Assembly (NCBI GenBank): GCA_964587175.1
Contig: CAZPKK010000001.1
Location: 9,548-73,547, forward strand
Length of the DNA: 64,000 nucleotides
Direction of reading: 5' to 3'
Source of the DNA: CALXVA01 sp964587175
Lineage (GTDB): Bacteria > Bacillota > Clostridia > TANB77 > CAG-508
The notes under the pieces are model-generated. The model was not told the DNA's origin. It was given only the letters and a program-made list of their open reading frames with translations, and searched no databases. Of the stretch, positions 18,201 through 27,154 are shown piece after piece. The translations under genes and the position numbers were made by a program. Within the stretch, counting starts at the first letter, position 1. The number at the start of each line of letters is the position of its first letter.

Positions 18201-20261
18201 ACTAGGTGTTAACATTTCCAATGTTAAATCTACATTTAGAGTAATTATTGCTCCTTTATATTCTGCATCTATTGTATAATCTGTTTGTGTTCCACTTAAT
18301 ACAATATTTATAACTTGTCTTCCATTTTCTTCTACTACTTCTGAACTTTCTATTATAAGTCCATTTGCTAATACTATATTTGTGCTCTTTAAGTTTACAC
18401 TCTCAATCTCAGCTGGTAATGTTATCTTTAATGTTGGATTTTCAAATAATGCATTATATACACTTGAAGTGTCAAGTACTGCTCTTATTTCTACATTTTC
18501 ATTTGTAAGAACTGTTGTTAAATCTGTTTTACTTAATTCTAAGTTTACTACTGTTTCAGGTTCTTCTAGTGACATTTCTTTTGTGACTGTGAATGTTGTT
18601 GTGTTTGTATTTCCTTTTAAATATGCTCTCATTTTTTCAAATGTTTGCATTTGTGCTAATGTGTAAGAATCATTCCCATTTAATGCTTTTGTAATTGTTA
18701 TTTCTAATTGTCCCTCTGTGATAGGTGCTGAAGTTTCTATCGTTATTTGATTTCTATCATTTTCACTAATATCTAATATATATTTTCCTTCTTCTAATGT
18801 AGAGTCTTTGTTTATTACTCCAAGTTCTTTTCCAAAAAAGTCTGTTATTGTAATTGTTCCATCTTCTCCAAGTATCTTGTTAAATATTTCTTGGCTAATC
18901 TCTACTCTTTTATTGTAAGCTAGATTAACTTCTGATGCTCCTGCCGAAATTGTTTCTCCATCTATTTCCGCAATGCCACTTACCATTCCAACTGTTGTTG
19001 TATATTCTTGATCATCTTCATTTACAAAAGCATCATATCCCTGTGTAAATGAGATGTAATCAATTATCTCTGAATTATATATATTTGCTGTATAGGTTGT
19101 TTTATATTCAGTTTCTATTTTATCTTCTCTATCATAGTTTGCATATATATAACCTTTACCAATTTTGTTTGTAAGGTTCATATTAAAATCTGTTATTGCT
19201 CCTTCACTTTCTGTGAAGCTCGCTTCTACTTCTGTTGACTCAGTAACTGTTACATTTGTGCTATTATATACTTCTATATTTGCATTTACTGTTACAGCTA
19301 CTTCTATTTCATTTTCGTTTGCATATTCATAAATTTCTAGGCCATCAAAAATATATGTAACATAATATTCATCTGTTACATTCTTTTTCCAAGAAATGCT
19401 ATCTGCTAAATTAGCTGTACTTATTGTAACTATACCTTCTTCTGCATCATATGAATAATTTTCTGTTGTGAAGTTTAGGCCATCTGTTTCTCCATTTGTA
19501 GCTTCAAGTTTTGTTGATATTACTTTTACATATGATGGTAATGTTCCATCTATTGTTGGAGCATTTACTTCTATATTAGTAGTCTTAATTGGTAAAGCAC
19601 TATCTGCAATACTTGAATTTATTTTTGTTTGTACTAGTACCCCATAACTTTCTCCTGTAGCATATGGCACAAATTTTGTAGCTTCAGCTGTAAGTTCTAC
19701 TTCTGCAGTTCCGCTCCAAGCAAGTTTATTGATTACTTCTTTTTCTACCGATTTTTCGTTTCCATTACCATCTACATATGTTCCTGTAAATTTAGTTGTA
19801 GTCTCTTTATTAAAGTAATCTAATGATACATAGTCTCCTTCTAATATTTCTATTGGAAGCTCTATTGTTATATCTGAACCATTATTTATTTTGTTCAATA
19901 CAATTATATTGGTTTCTGTATTAATACTTTGAATATTCTCATTGGATATTTCTTCTTTAATTTTAAAATTATTATTTTGGAATTCTATTGTTCCATTTTC
20001 TAAATATCCTGCATTTTCTACGCTTATTCTTATGTATAGGATTGCACTTTCAGAATCTATATCAAATGTAGCATTGTGCGTTCCTCCATAAAAATATGAA
20101 TTAAATTCCACATTTCTCTGATTTGTTTCAGAGTCCTGTTTGTTTAATTCCTCATCACTTAATGCATATGCAATTGTGTATTCTCCTAATATTAAGAGAT
20201 TTGCACTCATTAGAGTAATAACTAAAAATAATGCAACTATTCTTTTTACTAGCTTGTTCAT
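15234..20261 (-). CDS. giant surface protein with DUF11 and SdrD B-like domains
   Basis: 1675 residues from the ATG after GGAGG at 20261; the frame stays open 54 codons further upstream, but that stretch has no binding site and no signal sequence. A signal peptide (about 1-33) leads into a long array of beta-sandwich repeats. DUF11-type units are clear in the second half (TYELTITNIGDTDARNLVI is typical), with one SdrD B-like unit near ISGTAWIDTNMDGKRDSSE. The C-terminus is a membrane helix plus basic tail, preceded by ITTGN rather than LPxTG. It is the first gene of the operon and probably forms a stalk-like surface structure together with its partner. Confidence 0.8.
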   Translation of the reverse strand: MNKLVKRIVALFLVITLMSANLLILGEYTIAYALSDEELNKQDSETNQRNVEFNSYFYGGTHNATFDIDSESAILYIRISVENAGYLENGTIEFQNNNFKIKEEISNENIQSINTETNIIVLNKINNGSDITIELPIEILEGDYVSLDYFNKETTTKFTGTYVDGNGNEKSVEKEVINKLAWSGTAEVELTAEATKFVPYATGESYGVLVQTKINSSIADSALPIKTTNIEVNAPTIDGTLPSYVKVISTKLEATNGETDGLNFTTENYSYDAEEGIVTISTANLADSISWKKNVTDEYYVTYIFDGLEIYEYANENEIEVAVTVNANIEVYNSTNVTVTESTEVEASFTESEGAITDFNMNLTNKIGKGYIYANYDREDKIETEYKTTYTANIYNSEIIDYISFTQGYDAFVNEDDQEYTTTVGMVSGIAEIDGETISAGASEVNLAYNKRVEISQEIFNKILGEDGTITITDFFGKELGVINKDSTLEEGKYILDISENDRNQITIETSAPITEGQLEITITKALNGNDSYTLAQMQTFEKMRAYLKGNTNTTTFTVTKEMSLEEPETVVNLELSKTDLTTVLTNENVEIRAVLDTSSVYNALFENPTLKITLPAEIESVNLKSTNIVLANGLIIESSEVVEENGRQVINIVLSGTQTDYTIDAEYKGAIITLNVDLTLEMLTPSGTGEITLDYTNENEVTTNAEGTVKESVNFVAPSGVVAASGISNYKDGASDILTISDEAETVEIDTYSDSRTVKISASVINNYDNNISNVVILGRIPAEGNTNIDSETELGSTFTMPLSSAIALSGIDEEGYTIYYSDSENATSDLEDSSNSWSETATTASRSYLIVLDDDYEMESGEKIDFEYEVELPEQLSNNNNSYAVYKVYYDNDSEIGTMEENKLSATIGLSTGTGPELEVSIAPTVDVIREGQIVKIKATITNVGEVDATNVELSSTAPEFLTFVDYAPGSGFYDDEEETKSISIGTIGAGETVEISYYIQIDDYVQIEEDYNETDDTPYVETYPVDIVYQVTVTADDLEEGITADYTFSVEDGKIAFYIYNDVGENDIIQNGMTVTYSIQMINIAYNGESLNNVVLTLQLPQGTTFVSGVVRDSWTSTDSISDGFIYEDTTNTLIINVGTLELQKYVEFQLTIDDYQEDLSIIATATADDTETHYSNAIDNETGTPELEISELTTSPRYVPEGEEVTYELTITNIGDTDARNLVITDTLPSELTFVEATYTYSTGETVTVSNLTDGVLQIQLTRLTAGASIVVTVTAQAGLLPSTDDVTIENKMTVSANNFEAVETNTVTNIIEYNSSLHNGGSENPNNRYKISGTAWIDTNMDGKRDSSEQTIPDMEVMLLSEDGTTVIADADTGEEKITTTSSSGTYEFDNLPNGNYLVVFLYDSSTYTLTDYQKSGVDESFNSDAIEINITIDGERRIAAITDVITVNGANVRDIDIGLYTSERFDLSLDKYVSKITVTTNTSGTTEYDFGEQQVAMVQVRERNVGYSSAVIEYKIVVTNEGTVSGYANKIVDYLPDGVTFNSELNTDWYLSDNGNIYNASLANDRIEPGETREISLIVNVNITEDLIFSTLTNTAEIYESYNELALQDIDSSAGNQVSGEDDMSVAEVVLAITTGNEIIIYTGIALVVIAIIGFGAYEIKKRVLNKKV

Positions 20262-20671
20262 AAACAACCTCCAATTATTTTTTTTATAACATATAAATAT
20301 ATTATACGACATTTTTATTGTTTTTTCAACACTTTTACGTTTTTTCCAAAACTTTTTATGTAGATTTTCCATAAGTTTCCTACATATGTAAATATTACTG
20401 TTGAAAAAACATTTATACAACATATTAAACTTATTTTAACATTTTTTTGCTAATTTTCAACATCTTTATAATAGTAAGTTTTTCCATACGTTTACTTTAA
20501 CTTACGGAAATTCATTTTAGAACCAAATATTAAGTTTATGTTACATTTTTTTTACTATTTTACATAGCACTATAAAAGTTTTTATATTGATTTTATATCT
20601 TTGTAACCTTTTTTATTAATTTGCATATTATATTATAGTTATTACTTCATATATTATAACGAGGTGAGTTT
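20262..20671. other. long divergent intergenic region
   Basis: About 410 bases between the surface-protein operon and the small-gene operon. It contains a direct repeat TTTTCCATA(A/C)GTTT at 20365-20378 and 20480-20493, possibly regulatory, and many T-runs. No coding sequence is evident. Confidence 0.4.
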
Positions 20672-20830
20672 ATGAGTAATCAAAATAAAAATATGGATAT
20701 GGCACAACTAATGACATTGCTTTCTAAAATGGATAAAAAGGATTTAGAACAAGGGATAAATAAAATAAGCAATTTATTAAAAAATAAAGATACAAATCAA
20801 ATTATAAATGAAATAAAAAAAGAAAAATAG
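20672..20830 (+). CDS. small hypothetical protein
   Basis: 52 codons, ATG after a GAGGTGAG site and ending TAG. The product is hydrophilic and helical, rich in Lys, Asn and Met (MSNQNKNMDMAQLMTLLSKM at the start). It resembles the beginning of the next gene product in composition and its repeated MNxLM/LxxLLK patterning. It is the first of three small genes reading the same way. The function is unknown. Confidence 0.7.
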   Translation: MSNQNKNMDMAQLMTLLSKMDKKDLEQGINKISNLLKNKDTNQIINEIKKEK

Positions 20831-20899
20831 TATATTACTTTTTTATTGTTCTTGGATATTATTAAAGTTTTGTAAGGGTATTAATTAGGAGGAATGTCT

Positions 20900-21283
20900 A
20901 TGAACGAAAACGATATGAATAATTTAATGAATCAATTCAGCCAAATGTTAAAAAATAAAGATATCCCTAGTGAATTAAAAAACATTGTCAATAATTTAAA
21001 GAATTCTTCTGAAAGTAATAATGATAACAATATTAATGATTCTTCCTGTGATAACAATACTTCTTTTGATATTGATATTGATACAATTTTAAAAATGAAG
21101 CAAATTATGGATTCAATGAATTCAAATAAGGATGATCCAAGAACAAATTTATTACTTTCATTAAAACCATATTTGAAGGAAAGTAGGAAACAAAAAGTAG
21201 ATCAGTACATAAAGCTTTTTGGTATGGGAAAAGCTTTTGAAACTCTTAGTTCCCTAGCTGGTGAGAATAAAAATGATGTATAG
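20900..21283 (+). CDS. small conserved-looking hypothetical protein
   Basis: 127 residues from the ATG seven bases after AGGAGG; an ATG two codons earlier abuts the binding site and is unlikely. The protein is helical with an Asn/Asp-rich low-complexity middle (about 38-60) and an ordered C-terminal part around LLLSLKPYLKESRKQKVDQY. No domain is recognised. The stop overlaps the start of the next gene, so the two are translationally coupled. Confidence 0.8.
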   Translation: MNENDMNNLMNQFSQMLKNKDIPSELKNIVNNLKNSSESNNDNNINDSSCDNNTSFDIDIDTILKMKQIMDSMNSNKDDPRTNLLLSLKPYLKESRKQKVDQYIKLFGMGKAFETLSSLAGENKNDV

Positions 21284-21698
21284 TTTTCCTTTTTTTCCGC
21301 ACTTTTATACTAGGCCATACTATCATTATCCACAAAGCAGTACAGGAAATGTTAATTATAGTAATGTAGCAGATAAAAATTTTAGTAATAATATAATTTC
21401 TAATAAAACTTCTCCAAATGATATTAATAATAAGAAGAATAATTTTTCAAAAAATTATCTTTATAATAAGATAATTCATAAAAACTTTTCAAAGGGTGCA
21501 AATTTCTCTGGTACACTCGAGAATACAAAGAGTCAAAATTCTGAATCTGTTAAAACTGAAGATGCCATATTTGAAATTTTTGGAATTAAACTACATTATG
21601 ATGACATTTTATTGATTTGTTTGATCTTCTTTCTTTATAAAGAGGGAGTAAAAGATGAATTTTTATTTTTAGTGTTGATTTTGTTGCTAATAAGTTAA
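21273..21698 (+). CDS. small hypothetical protein with C-terminal membrane helix
   Basis: About 141 residues. The start is ATG at 21273 or 21276, overlapping the stop of the upstream gene and preceded by GGTGAG; a GTG at 21261 is also open. The N-terminus is rich in Tyr, Phe and Pro, the middle is Asn/Lys-rich and probably disordered, and the last 45 residues (FGIKLHYDDILLICLIFFLY onward) form one or two membrane helices. Similar short proteins ending in this hydrophobic pattern seem common in spore-forming Clostridia, but I cannot name a function. Confidence 0.75.
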   Translation: MMYSFPFFPHFYTRPYYHYPQSSTGNVNYSNVADKNFSNNIISNKTSPNDINNKKNNFSKNYLYNKIIHKNFSKGANFSGTLENTKSQNSESVKTEDAIFEIFGIKLHYDDILLICLIFFLYKEGVKDEFLFLVLILLLIS

Positions 21699-21763
21699 GA
21701 TTAAGCAAAGGTGGAACGATAAAACGAGGCTGCTGAAAAAGTAGCTAGACATTAGCTCTCAAA

Positions 21764-21802
21764 AAATCGTGAATTAGAAAAATCTTTTCCAATTCACGAT
21801 TT
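21764..21802. terminator. bidirectional terminator
   Basis: AAATCGTGAATT and AATTCACGATTT form a perfect 12-bp stem flanked by A and T runs. It lies between the plus-strand small-gene operon and minC on the minus strand and can serve both. Confidence 0.8.
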
Positions 21803-21871
21803 ATATATTTTTCTAATAAAAACATAAAATATATGGATTATATTTATCCATTATTTAAATCTTTTTCTGTT

Positions 21872-22489
21872 TTACTCTAATATTAATTCATCTTTATCAT
21901 TTATGTAAGCAGATGTTCTTACTTTATGAATATCTCCTTCTTCTTTTTCTATTTCTTTTACAATATCTGCTATTCTTATTTGAACCGCTTCTATGTCTAC
22001 CGCTTCAATAATTGCATCTTTATTGCCTTTTGCACCAGCATGAGCTAACCCTCTTAGAATTCCAAGTACTACTATATTTTCTCCTGCAATTACTTCTGCT
22101 CCTGCATTAACATCTCCGATTATTACCAAACTTCCTTCAAATTCCAACCTTTGACCAGATCTTAACGAACCTTTGTGAAATTTTGTTTCTGAAGTTGCAA
22201 CTTCTTTATAAAAGGTCTTCTTTATTCCATGTAATCCTAATACCTTAGGACTATCAAAGTCTATTTGCACATCTAGAAATCTTTTAATAATCGATTGTAT
22301 CTCATCCATCTCTCTGTTTTTTAATATTTTCCCTGTGATTAATATTGGTGTTTTGTCATCTTTGTATAAATTCTTTAGCTCCAGAATTTTTTTCCTTAAA
22401 GCTGCCATAATCTCTTTTTGTTCTGCATTTTCCTCTACTTTTATTACTACTTGATTTTTTTTCATATTAATGCTAATACAATTATTCAT
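21872..22489 (-). CDS. minC: septum site-determining protein MinC
   Basis: Inhibits FtsZ ring assembly away from mid-cell. 205 residues from the ATG after GGAGGTTAAA; an upstream ATG overlaps that site. The N-terminal FtsZ-binding domain is short and divergent (about 1-90). The C-terminal beta-helix is typical, with SLRSGQRLEFEGSLVIIGDV, AEVIAGENIVVLGILRGLAH and AGAKGN. It ends the mreBCD operon. minD, normally the next gene, is not here. Confidence 0.93.
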   Translation of the reverse strand: MNNCISINMKKNQVVIKVEENAEQKEIMAALRKKILELKNLYKDDKTPILITGKILKNREMDEIQSIIKRFLDVQIDFDSPKVLGLHGIKKTFYKEVATSETKFHKGSLRSGQRLEFEGSLVIIGDVNAGAEVIAGENIVVLGILRGLAHAGAKGNKDAIIEAVDIEAVQIRIADIVKEIEKEEGDIHKVRTSAYINDKDELILE

Positions 22490-22541
22490 TTTAACCTCCA
22501 TCCAGACTAATTTAGCTCTAGCAAAATTTTATTAAATAGTT

Positions 22542-24617
22542 TTATCTAACACTTTCTATGCTTGACTCAGCTGTTTTATCTTCTGTTATTTCTTCTGAAT
22601 TCACGCCAAAATATTCCTCTATTATTTGTTTTGCAGTATAAGCAGTATATCCTCCTGAGCCTCCTCCTTCGATAACTACAACCACTGCTATTTCTGGATT
22701 ATCATATGGGGCAAATCCAGCAAACCATGCATGAACTATGTTTTCATCTGACGTTTGAGCAGAACCTGTTTTTCCTGCTATCACAATATCTAAATCTGTA
22801 AAATATGAATAAGCAGTTCCCCCTGATTCGCTTGTAACTCCTTTCATTCCTGCTCTTATAGCTTCTAGATATTCTTCTGGTATATCTAAATCTCCCTCAA
22901 GCTCATTTGTAGTTCCTAATTTTTCACTTACAAAACTTTCAATTTCCTCTTCAGAAACTTCTGTACCATCAGGATTAATTATAGATTTTATTATACTTAC
23001 ATCAATGTTTTTTCCGCCATTTGCTATCATGCTTATATATTTTGCCATTTGTAATGGTGTAAATTCATTAAAGCTTTGCCCTATTGATGCAGATAATGTA
23101 TCTGCCAAATACCAGGTATAATTTATACTTTCTGCATATTCTGTGCTAGCAAGCGTTCCTGAAGATTCTCCTGTTAGTTCTATTCCTGTTCTTTTTCCAA
23201 GTCCATATTTAGAAGCATATTCTGCTATTGTATCTATTCCCAAATCATATCCCATTTCATAAAAGAAATAGTTACATGAATATTTTAAAGCTTGACTAAC
23301 ATTTAAATATCCATGTCCCCTTCCATAACTTCTGTAATACCAACATACTGGATTATAGCTATATGGATATACACCCGTATCATTTATTCTGGTAGTAGTA
23401 GTTATGGTTCCTGTAGCTAAAGCAGCTGTAGCTACTGCCATTTTAAATGTAGATCCTGGTGGGTATGAAGCACTTATTGCCCTATTTGTATATCTTCCAC
23501 TATTATCTTCTGCATATTCTTCAGAAAATTTTTCTGGGTTATAATCTGGGTAGCTTGCCATGGCTAATACTTCTCCTGTATTAACATCTAAAACTACTAC
23601 GGCTCCTGCAGTTGCATCATACTCATCCCCATAAACTCCGTCTGCAATATCTTTAATATTTTGCTCTAATGCATCTTCTGCAACTTGTTGCAAATTCGCA
23701 TCTATTGTTAATACAACATCTGAGCCTGCAACTGCTTCTTCTGAAATATATTCACTAGTAATTGCTCCATCTACTGTCATATCAACTTGTTTTATTCCAT
23801 CTGTACCTTTTAGATATTCTTCTAAAACATATTGAATTCCATCTTTTCCTATTATGTCATCACTATTATATGTATCTTTTCGTGTTTCGTATTCTGTTTC
23901 GCTTATAGCTCCAACATATCCTAAAACATGTGAGGCTAGATTTTCAGATGTATATGAGACTGTTGGTTCTATTGTAACATTCATTCCTGATAGCTTTGCA
24001 TTTTGTTCTCTAATTTGTACTGCTGAGGTATCACTTATATTGTCTGCTATTTTTACTGACCTTGTGCTACTATATCCATTCCTTGTAATTTCATATCTTA
24101 CTGCCATAATTTTTCTTGCAATACTGTCATCTTCTTCTGAAATTTCGTATTTTTCTTTTAAATAATTAAATGCCTCTTCTGCTGTATAATTTTCGTCTAT
24201 TCCATTATTTGTTTTCCAATTTTCTTGTTCCTCTTCTGTGGATTGGGTGAATTCAAATGGGTTAACGGTTATTGGTAAATTATCTATAAACTTGTCTTCA
24301 TTTGCTTCTAGTATTTCTATAAATTTTTTTATGGATTCATTTAAAGTTGCATCATCTACTTTTGTACTATATATTTCAACCCCATATTCTGTACCAGTAG
24401 TGACAAGTTCTACTCCTGTTCTGTCTTTTATTGAGCCTCTTGCAGCCTTCAGGGTAGTTTCTCTAGTAAGTCTTGAGTTGGACTCTTCTCTATATTCTGC
24501 TCCATGTATAATTTGTAGATTAAATAATTGTACAATTAATATTATTCCTGTTATGTATACAATTGTAGTGAGCATATTATATCTAAGTCTTCCATCTCTA
24601 TTTTTCTCTTTTCCCAA
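22542..24617 (-). CDS. mrdA: penicillin-binding protein 2 (elongation transpeptidase)
   Basis: Class B penicillin-binding protein that cross-links peptidoglycan during rod elongation with the MreBCD complex. 691 residues: an N-terminal membrane anchor (about 15-35), a dimerisation/pedestal domain, and a C-terminal transpeptidase. The catalytic serine is S389 in PPGSTFKMA. The SxN motif lies in KYSCNYFFYE and the KTG motif in IAGKTGSAQTS. Translation appears to start at TTG after AGGTGGTG. Placement after mreD supports the PBP2/MrdA assignment over the SpoVD/FtsI class. Confidence 0.93.
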   Translation of the reverse strand: MGKEKNRDGRLRYNMLTTIVYITGIILIVQLFNLQIIHGAEYREESNSRLTRETTLKAARGSIKDRTGVELVTTGTEYGVEIYSTKVDDATLNESIKKFIEILEANEDKFIDNLPITVNPFEFTQSTEEEQENWKTNNGIDENYTAEEAFNYLKEKYEISEEDDSIARKIMAVRYEITRNGYSSTRSVKIADNISDTSAVQIREQNAKLSGMNVTIEPTVSYTSENLASHVLGYVGAISETEYETRKDTYNSDDIIGKDGIQYVLEEYLKGTDGIKQVDMTVDGAITSEYISEEAVAGSDVVLTIDANLQQVAEDALEQNIKDIADGVYGDEYDATAGAVVVLDVNTGEVLAMASYPDYNPEKFSEEYAEDNSGRYTNRAISASYPPGSTFKMAVATAALATGTITTTTRINDTGVYPYSYNPVCWYYRSYGRGHGYLNVSQALKYSCNYFFYEMGYDLGIDTIAEYASKYGLGKRTGIELTGESSGTLASTEYAESINYTWYLADTLSASIGQSFNEFTPLQMAKYISMIANGGKNIDVSIIKSIINPDGTEVSEEEIESFVSEKLGTTNELEGDLDIPEEYLEAIRAGMKGVTSESGGTAYSYFTDLDIVIAGKTGSAQTSDENIVHAWFAGFAPYDNPEIAVVVVIEGGGSGGYTAYTAKQIIEEYFGVNSEEITEDKTAESSIESVR

Positions 24618-24680
24618 TTTTTCACCACCTTTTGTTTTTATATTATTAGCAATAGTTTTATGTACTTATTTTTTATAGCT

Positions 24681-25214
24681 TTAAAAATATCGTGTTAATA
24701 TGTTTCTAGTTTTAAATATTTCTTCCAAAGTTTTTCCTGCTTTTTGTATTAATGTGTATAAGATAATAACAAGTATTAAGTTATATATTACTTCAATTAA
24801 TAGAATTTTTGTAAAACTAAATATCTCTACATTCATTTCTAAAGTAATCACATTAAATATGTAACATCCAACTTCATAGATTATTGTACTACCCGCCATC
24901 ATTAGCATTATTGTTATTCTACTTTCTTTTGAAAAGTTTTTATCAAAATACTCTCCAATAAGTCCAACAAGTCCAAACATTATAGCAGATATTCCTATTT
25001 GCCTACCTATTACAACATCTATGTAGAATCCAAATATTATTCCAAAGATTAATCCTAATTTTTTTCCTGCAAATAATCCTATAAAAAGTATATATATTAC
25101 AAATAGATTTGGTTGTACTCCAGCTATAGTAAACCATGTAAAGAAATTAGACTGTATGAAATATGTAATAAAAAAGGTTAGTATTAATAGTATTATTGCT
25201 ATAGTTTTTTTCAT
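24681..25214 (-). CDS. mreD: rod shape-determining protein MreD
   Basis: Integral membrane protein of the elongasome. 177 residues with five to six hydrophobic helices and the family pattern LGLIFGIIFGFYIDVVIG in the middle. The sequence is poorly conserved, so the call rests on topology, length and position between mreC and pbp2. Confidence 0.92.
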   Translation of the reverse strand: MKKTIAIILLILTFFITYFIQSNFFTWFTIAGVQPNLFVIYILFIGLFAGKKLGLIFGIIFGFYIDVVIGRQIGISAIMFGLVGLIGEYFDKNFSKESRITIMLMMAGSTIIYEVGCYIFNVITLEMNVEIFSFTKILLIEVIYNLILVIILYTLIQKAGKTLEEIFKTRNILTRYF

Positions 25215-25237
25215 ATCATGTCCCCATTCCTTTCACC

Positions 25238-26053
25238 TTAATTTGTTATTACTAATACAGTGTTAAGTTTTGTAAAATCAACTGCAGCCTCAACAATAGC
25301 ATACCTGTCTGTTATATTGCTTGTTTCTACAACTTCTTTTATTGTTCCTATATGTATTCCTTTAGGGTATATTCCTCCTATTCCTGAAGTTTCTACACTA
25401 TCACCCTCTAAAACCACCGCATCAGTAGGTATAAAAGTGGCTTTCAATGTTGTTTTATCATCTAGTGTTCCCTGTACAATAATAGTATCATCTGTCGTAC
25501 TTATTGTGCTTGTAACTGCTGTTGCTGTATCCACTATAGTTTGCACTGTTGCTGTATTATTTGTTACTGAAATAATATGTCCTACTAATCCACTATCTGC
25601 AATAACTGTCATTTCCTCCTCAACACCATCATCAGAACCTACATTTATAATTATCGTACTACTATAGTTGCTAATATCTCTATTTATTACATCTGCTGGG
25701 ATTGTAGAATAATCAGAATATTTTTCTTCTAGATTAAGATATTCTTTTAATGTTTCATTTTCTGCTTTAATAATTTCTAATTCTCTTAGAGATTGTTCTA
25801 ATTCACTATTTGCTTCTTTTAACTCTTCATTTTCTTGTTTTAAAGTGTCCAAGTCTGCAAAGAAACTATCATTTCCAGAGATTTTATTCTTCAGATAAGT
25901 AAATCCATTTTGTATAGGCATAACAAAAATATTGCATATATTTTCTATATATGACATTTGATCAATACTACTATTAGTAAACACTACTAATAATATTAAT
26001 ATTATGATTGTTATTATAATTCCTATAATTCCATGTTTCTTCTTTTTATACAT
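25238..26053 (-). CDS. mreC: rod shape-determining protein MreC
   Basis: Links cytoplasmic MreB filaments to wall synthases outside the membrane. 271 residues: a single N-terminal helix (about 8-27), a coiled coil (about 65-108), and a C-terminal pair of beta-barrels with typical segments DVINRDISNYSSTIIINVG and VVLEGDSVETSGIGGIYPKG. It lies 7 bases after mreB and 23 before mreD. Confidence 0.95.
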   Translation of the reverse strand: MYKKKKHGIIGIIITIIILILLVVFTNSSIDQMSYIENICNIFVMPIQNGFTYLKNKISGNDSFFADLDTLKQENEELKEANSELEQSLRELEIIKAENETLKEYLNLEEKYSDYSTIPADVINRDISNYSSTIIINVGSDDGVEEEMTVIADSGLVGHIISVTNNTATVQTIVDTATAVTSTISTTDDTIIVQGTLDDKTTLKATFIPTDAVVLEGDSVETSGIGGIYPKGIHIGTIKEVVETSNITDRYAIVEAAVDFTKLNTVLVITN

Positions 26054-26060
26054 ATCTGCC

Positions 26061-27092
26061 CTACTTTCTCTTTCTCGAATTGATTAATACTGTTTTTAAT
26101 CTTTCTAAATCTTCTAGTGTTTTTCCTGCTCCTTTTACCACACATTCAAGTGGATCTTCGGCCACATACACTGGCATCTCTGTTCTTTCTGATATTAATT
26201 TATCCAAATTTTTTATTAATGCTCCTCCTCCAGAAAGTACTATTCCTTTTTCCATTATATCAGATGATAATTCTGGTGGAGTTCTTTCTAAAGTTTGTTT
26301 AATTGTTTCTAGTATTTTATTTATCGATTCTTGTATGGCTTCTTGAACCTGAGTAGATGTGATTTTTACTGTTTGAGGAAGCCCTGTAGTTAAATCTCTA
26401 CCACTAATCTCCATACTCATTTCTGTAACTAATGGCATTGCACAACCTATTTGTTTTTTCACATCCTCAGCTGTGGCTTCTCCTATCGCAAGATTCATTT
26501 CTTTTTTTACATAATTAACTATTTCTTCGTCTAATTCATCTCCCGCAATTCGTATAGAATTACTTACTACCACTCCTCCAAGTGAGATAACTGCGACTTC
26601 TGTTGTTCCTCCACCTATATCTACTATTATGTTTCCACTTGGTTCTGCTATATCTAGGCTTGCACCTATTGCTGCTGCCATAGGTTCTTCCATTAAATAT
26701 ACTTCTCTAGCTCCAGCCTGCAAAATTGCTTCTTCTACAGCTCTTTCTTCTACCTCTGTAATACCTGATGGCACACCAACCACAACTCTAGTTCTTCCTA
26801 TATTATATCTTTTATTAATTTTATATATAATATTTTTTAGCATAAGCTGTGTAGCCGTAAAGTCTGCGATAACTCCATCTTTTAGTGGTCTAACTGCTTT
26901 TATTTGCTCAGGAGTTCTGCCAAGCATTTCTTTTGCCTCATTACCTACAGCTAAAATTTTTTGTGTTTTTCTATCTATTGCTACAACAGATGGTTCATTT
27001 AAAACTATCCCTTTTCCTTTTAGTGTAACAAGTATGTTTGCAGTTCCCAAATCTATTCCTATGTCTTTTGAACCCCATCCAAAAAAACTCAT
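26061..27092 (-). CDS. mreB: actin-like rod shape protein MreB
   Basis: Forms membrane-associated filaments that guide lateral wall synthesis. 343 residues with all actin-fold motifs: IGIDLGTANILV (phosphate 1), VGVPSGITEVEERAV, MEEPMAAAIG, DIGGGTTEVAVISLGG (phosphate 2), and GIVLSGGGALIKNLD (adenosine). A strong GGAGG site precedes the ATG. Confidence 0.97.
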   Translation of the reverse strand: MSFFGWGSKDIGIDLGTANILVTLKGKGIVLNEPSVVAIDRKTQKILAVGNEAKEMLGRTPEQIKAVRPLKDGVIADFTATQLMLKNIIYKINKRYNIGRTRVVVGVPSGITEVEERAVEEAILQAGAREVYLMEEPMAAAIGASLDIAEPSGNIIVDIGGGTTEVAVISLGGVVVSNSIRIAGDELDEEIVNYVKKEMNLAIGEATAEDVKKQIGCAMPLVTEMSMEISGRDLTTGLPQTVKITSTQVQEAIQESINKILETIKQTLERTPPELSSDIMEKGIVLSGGGALIKNLDKLISERTEMPVYVAEDPLECVVKGAGKTLEDLERLKTVLINSRKRK

Positions 27093-27154
27093 AAAAAAAC
27101 CTCCATTTGAATATTATATTACTAATATTTTCAAAATTTACCTTTAAAGAAATA

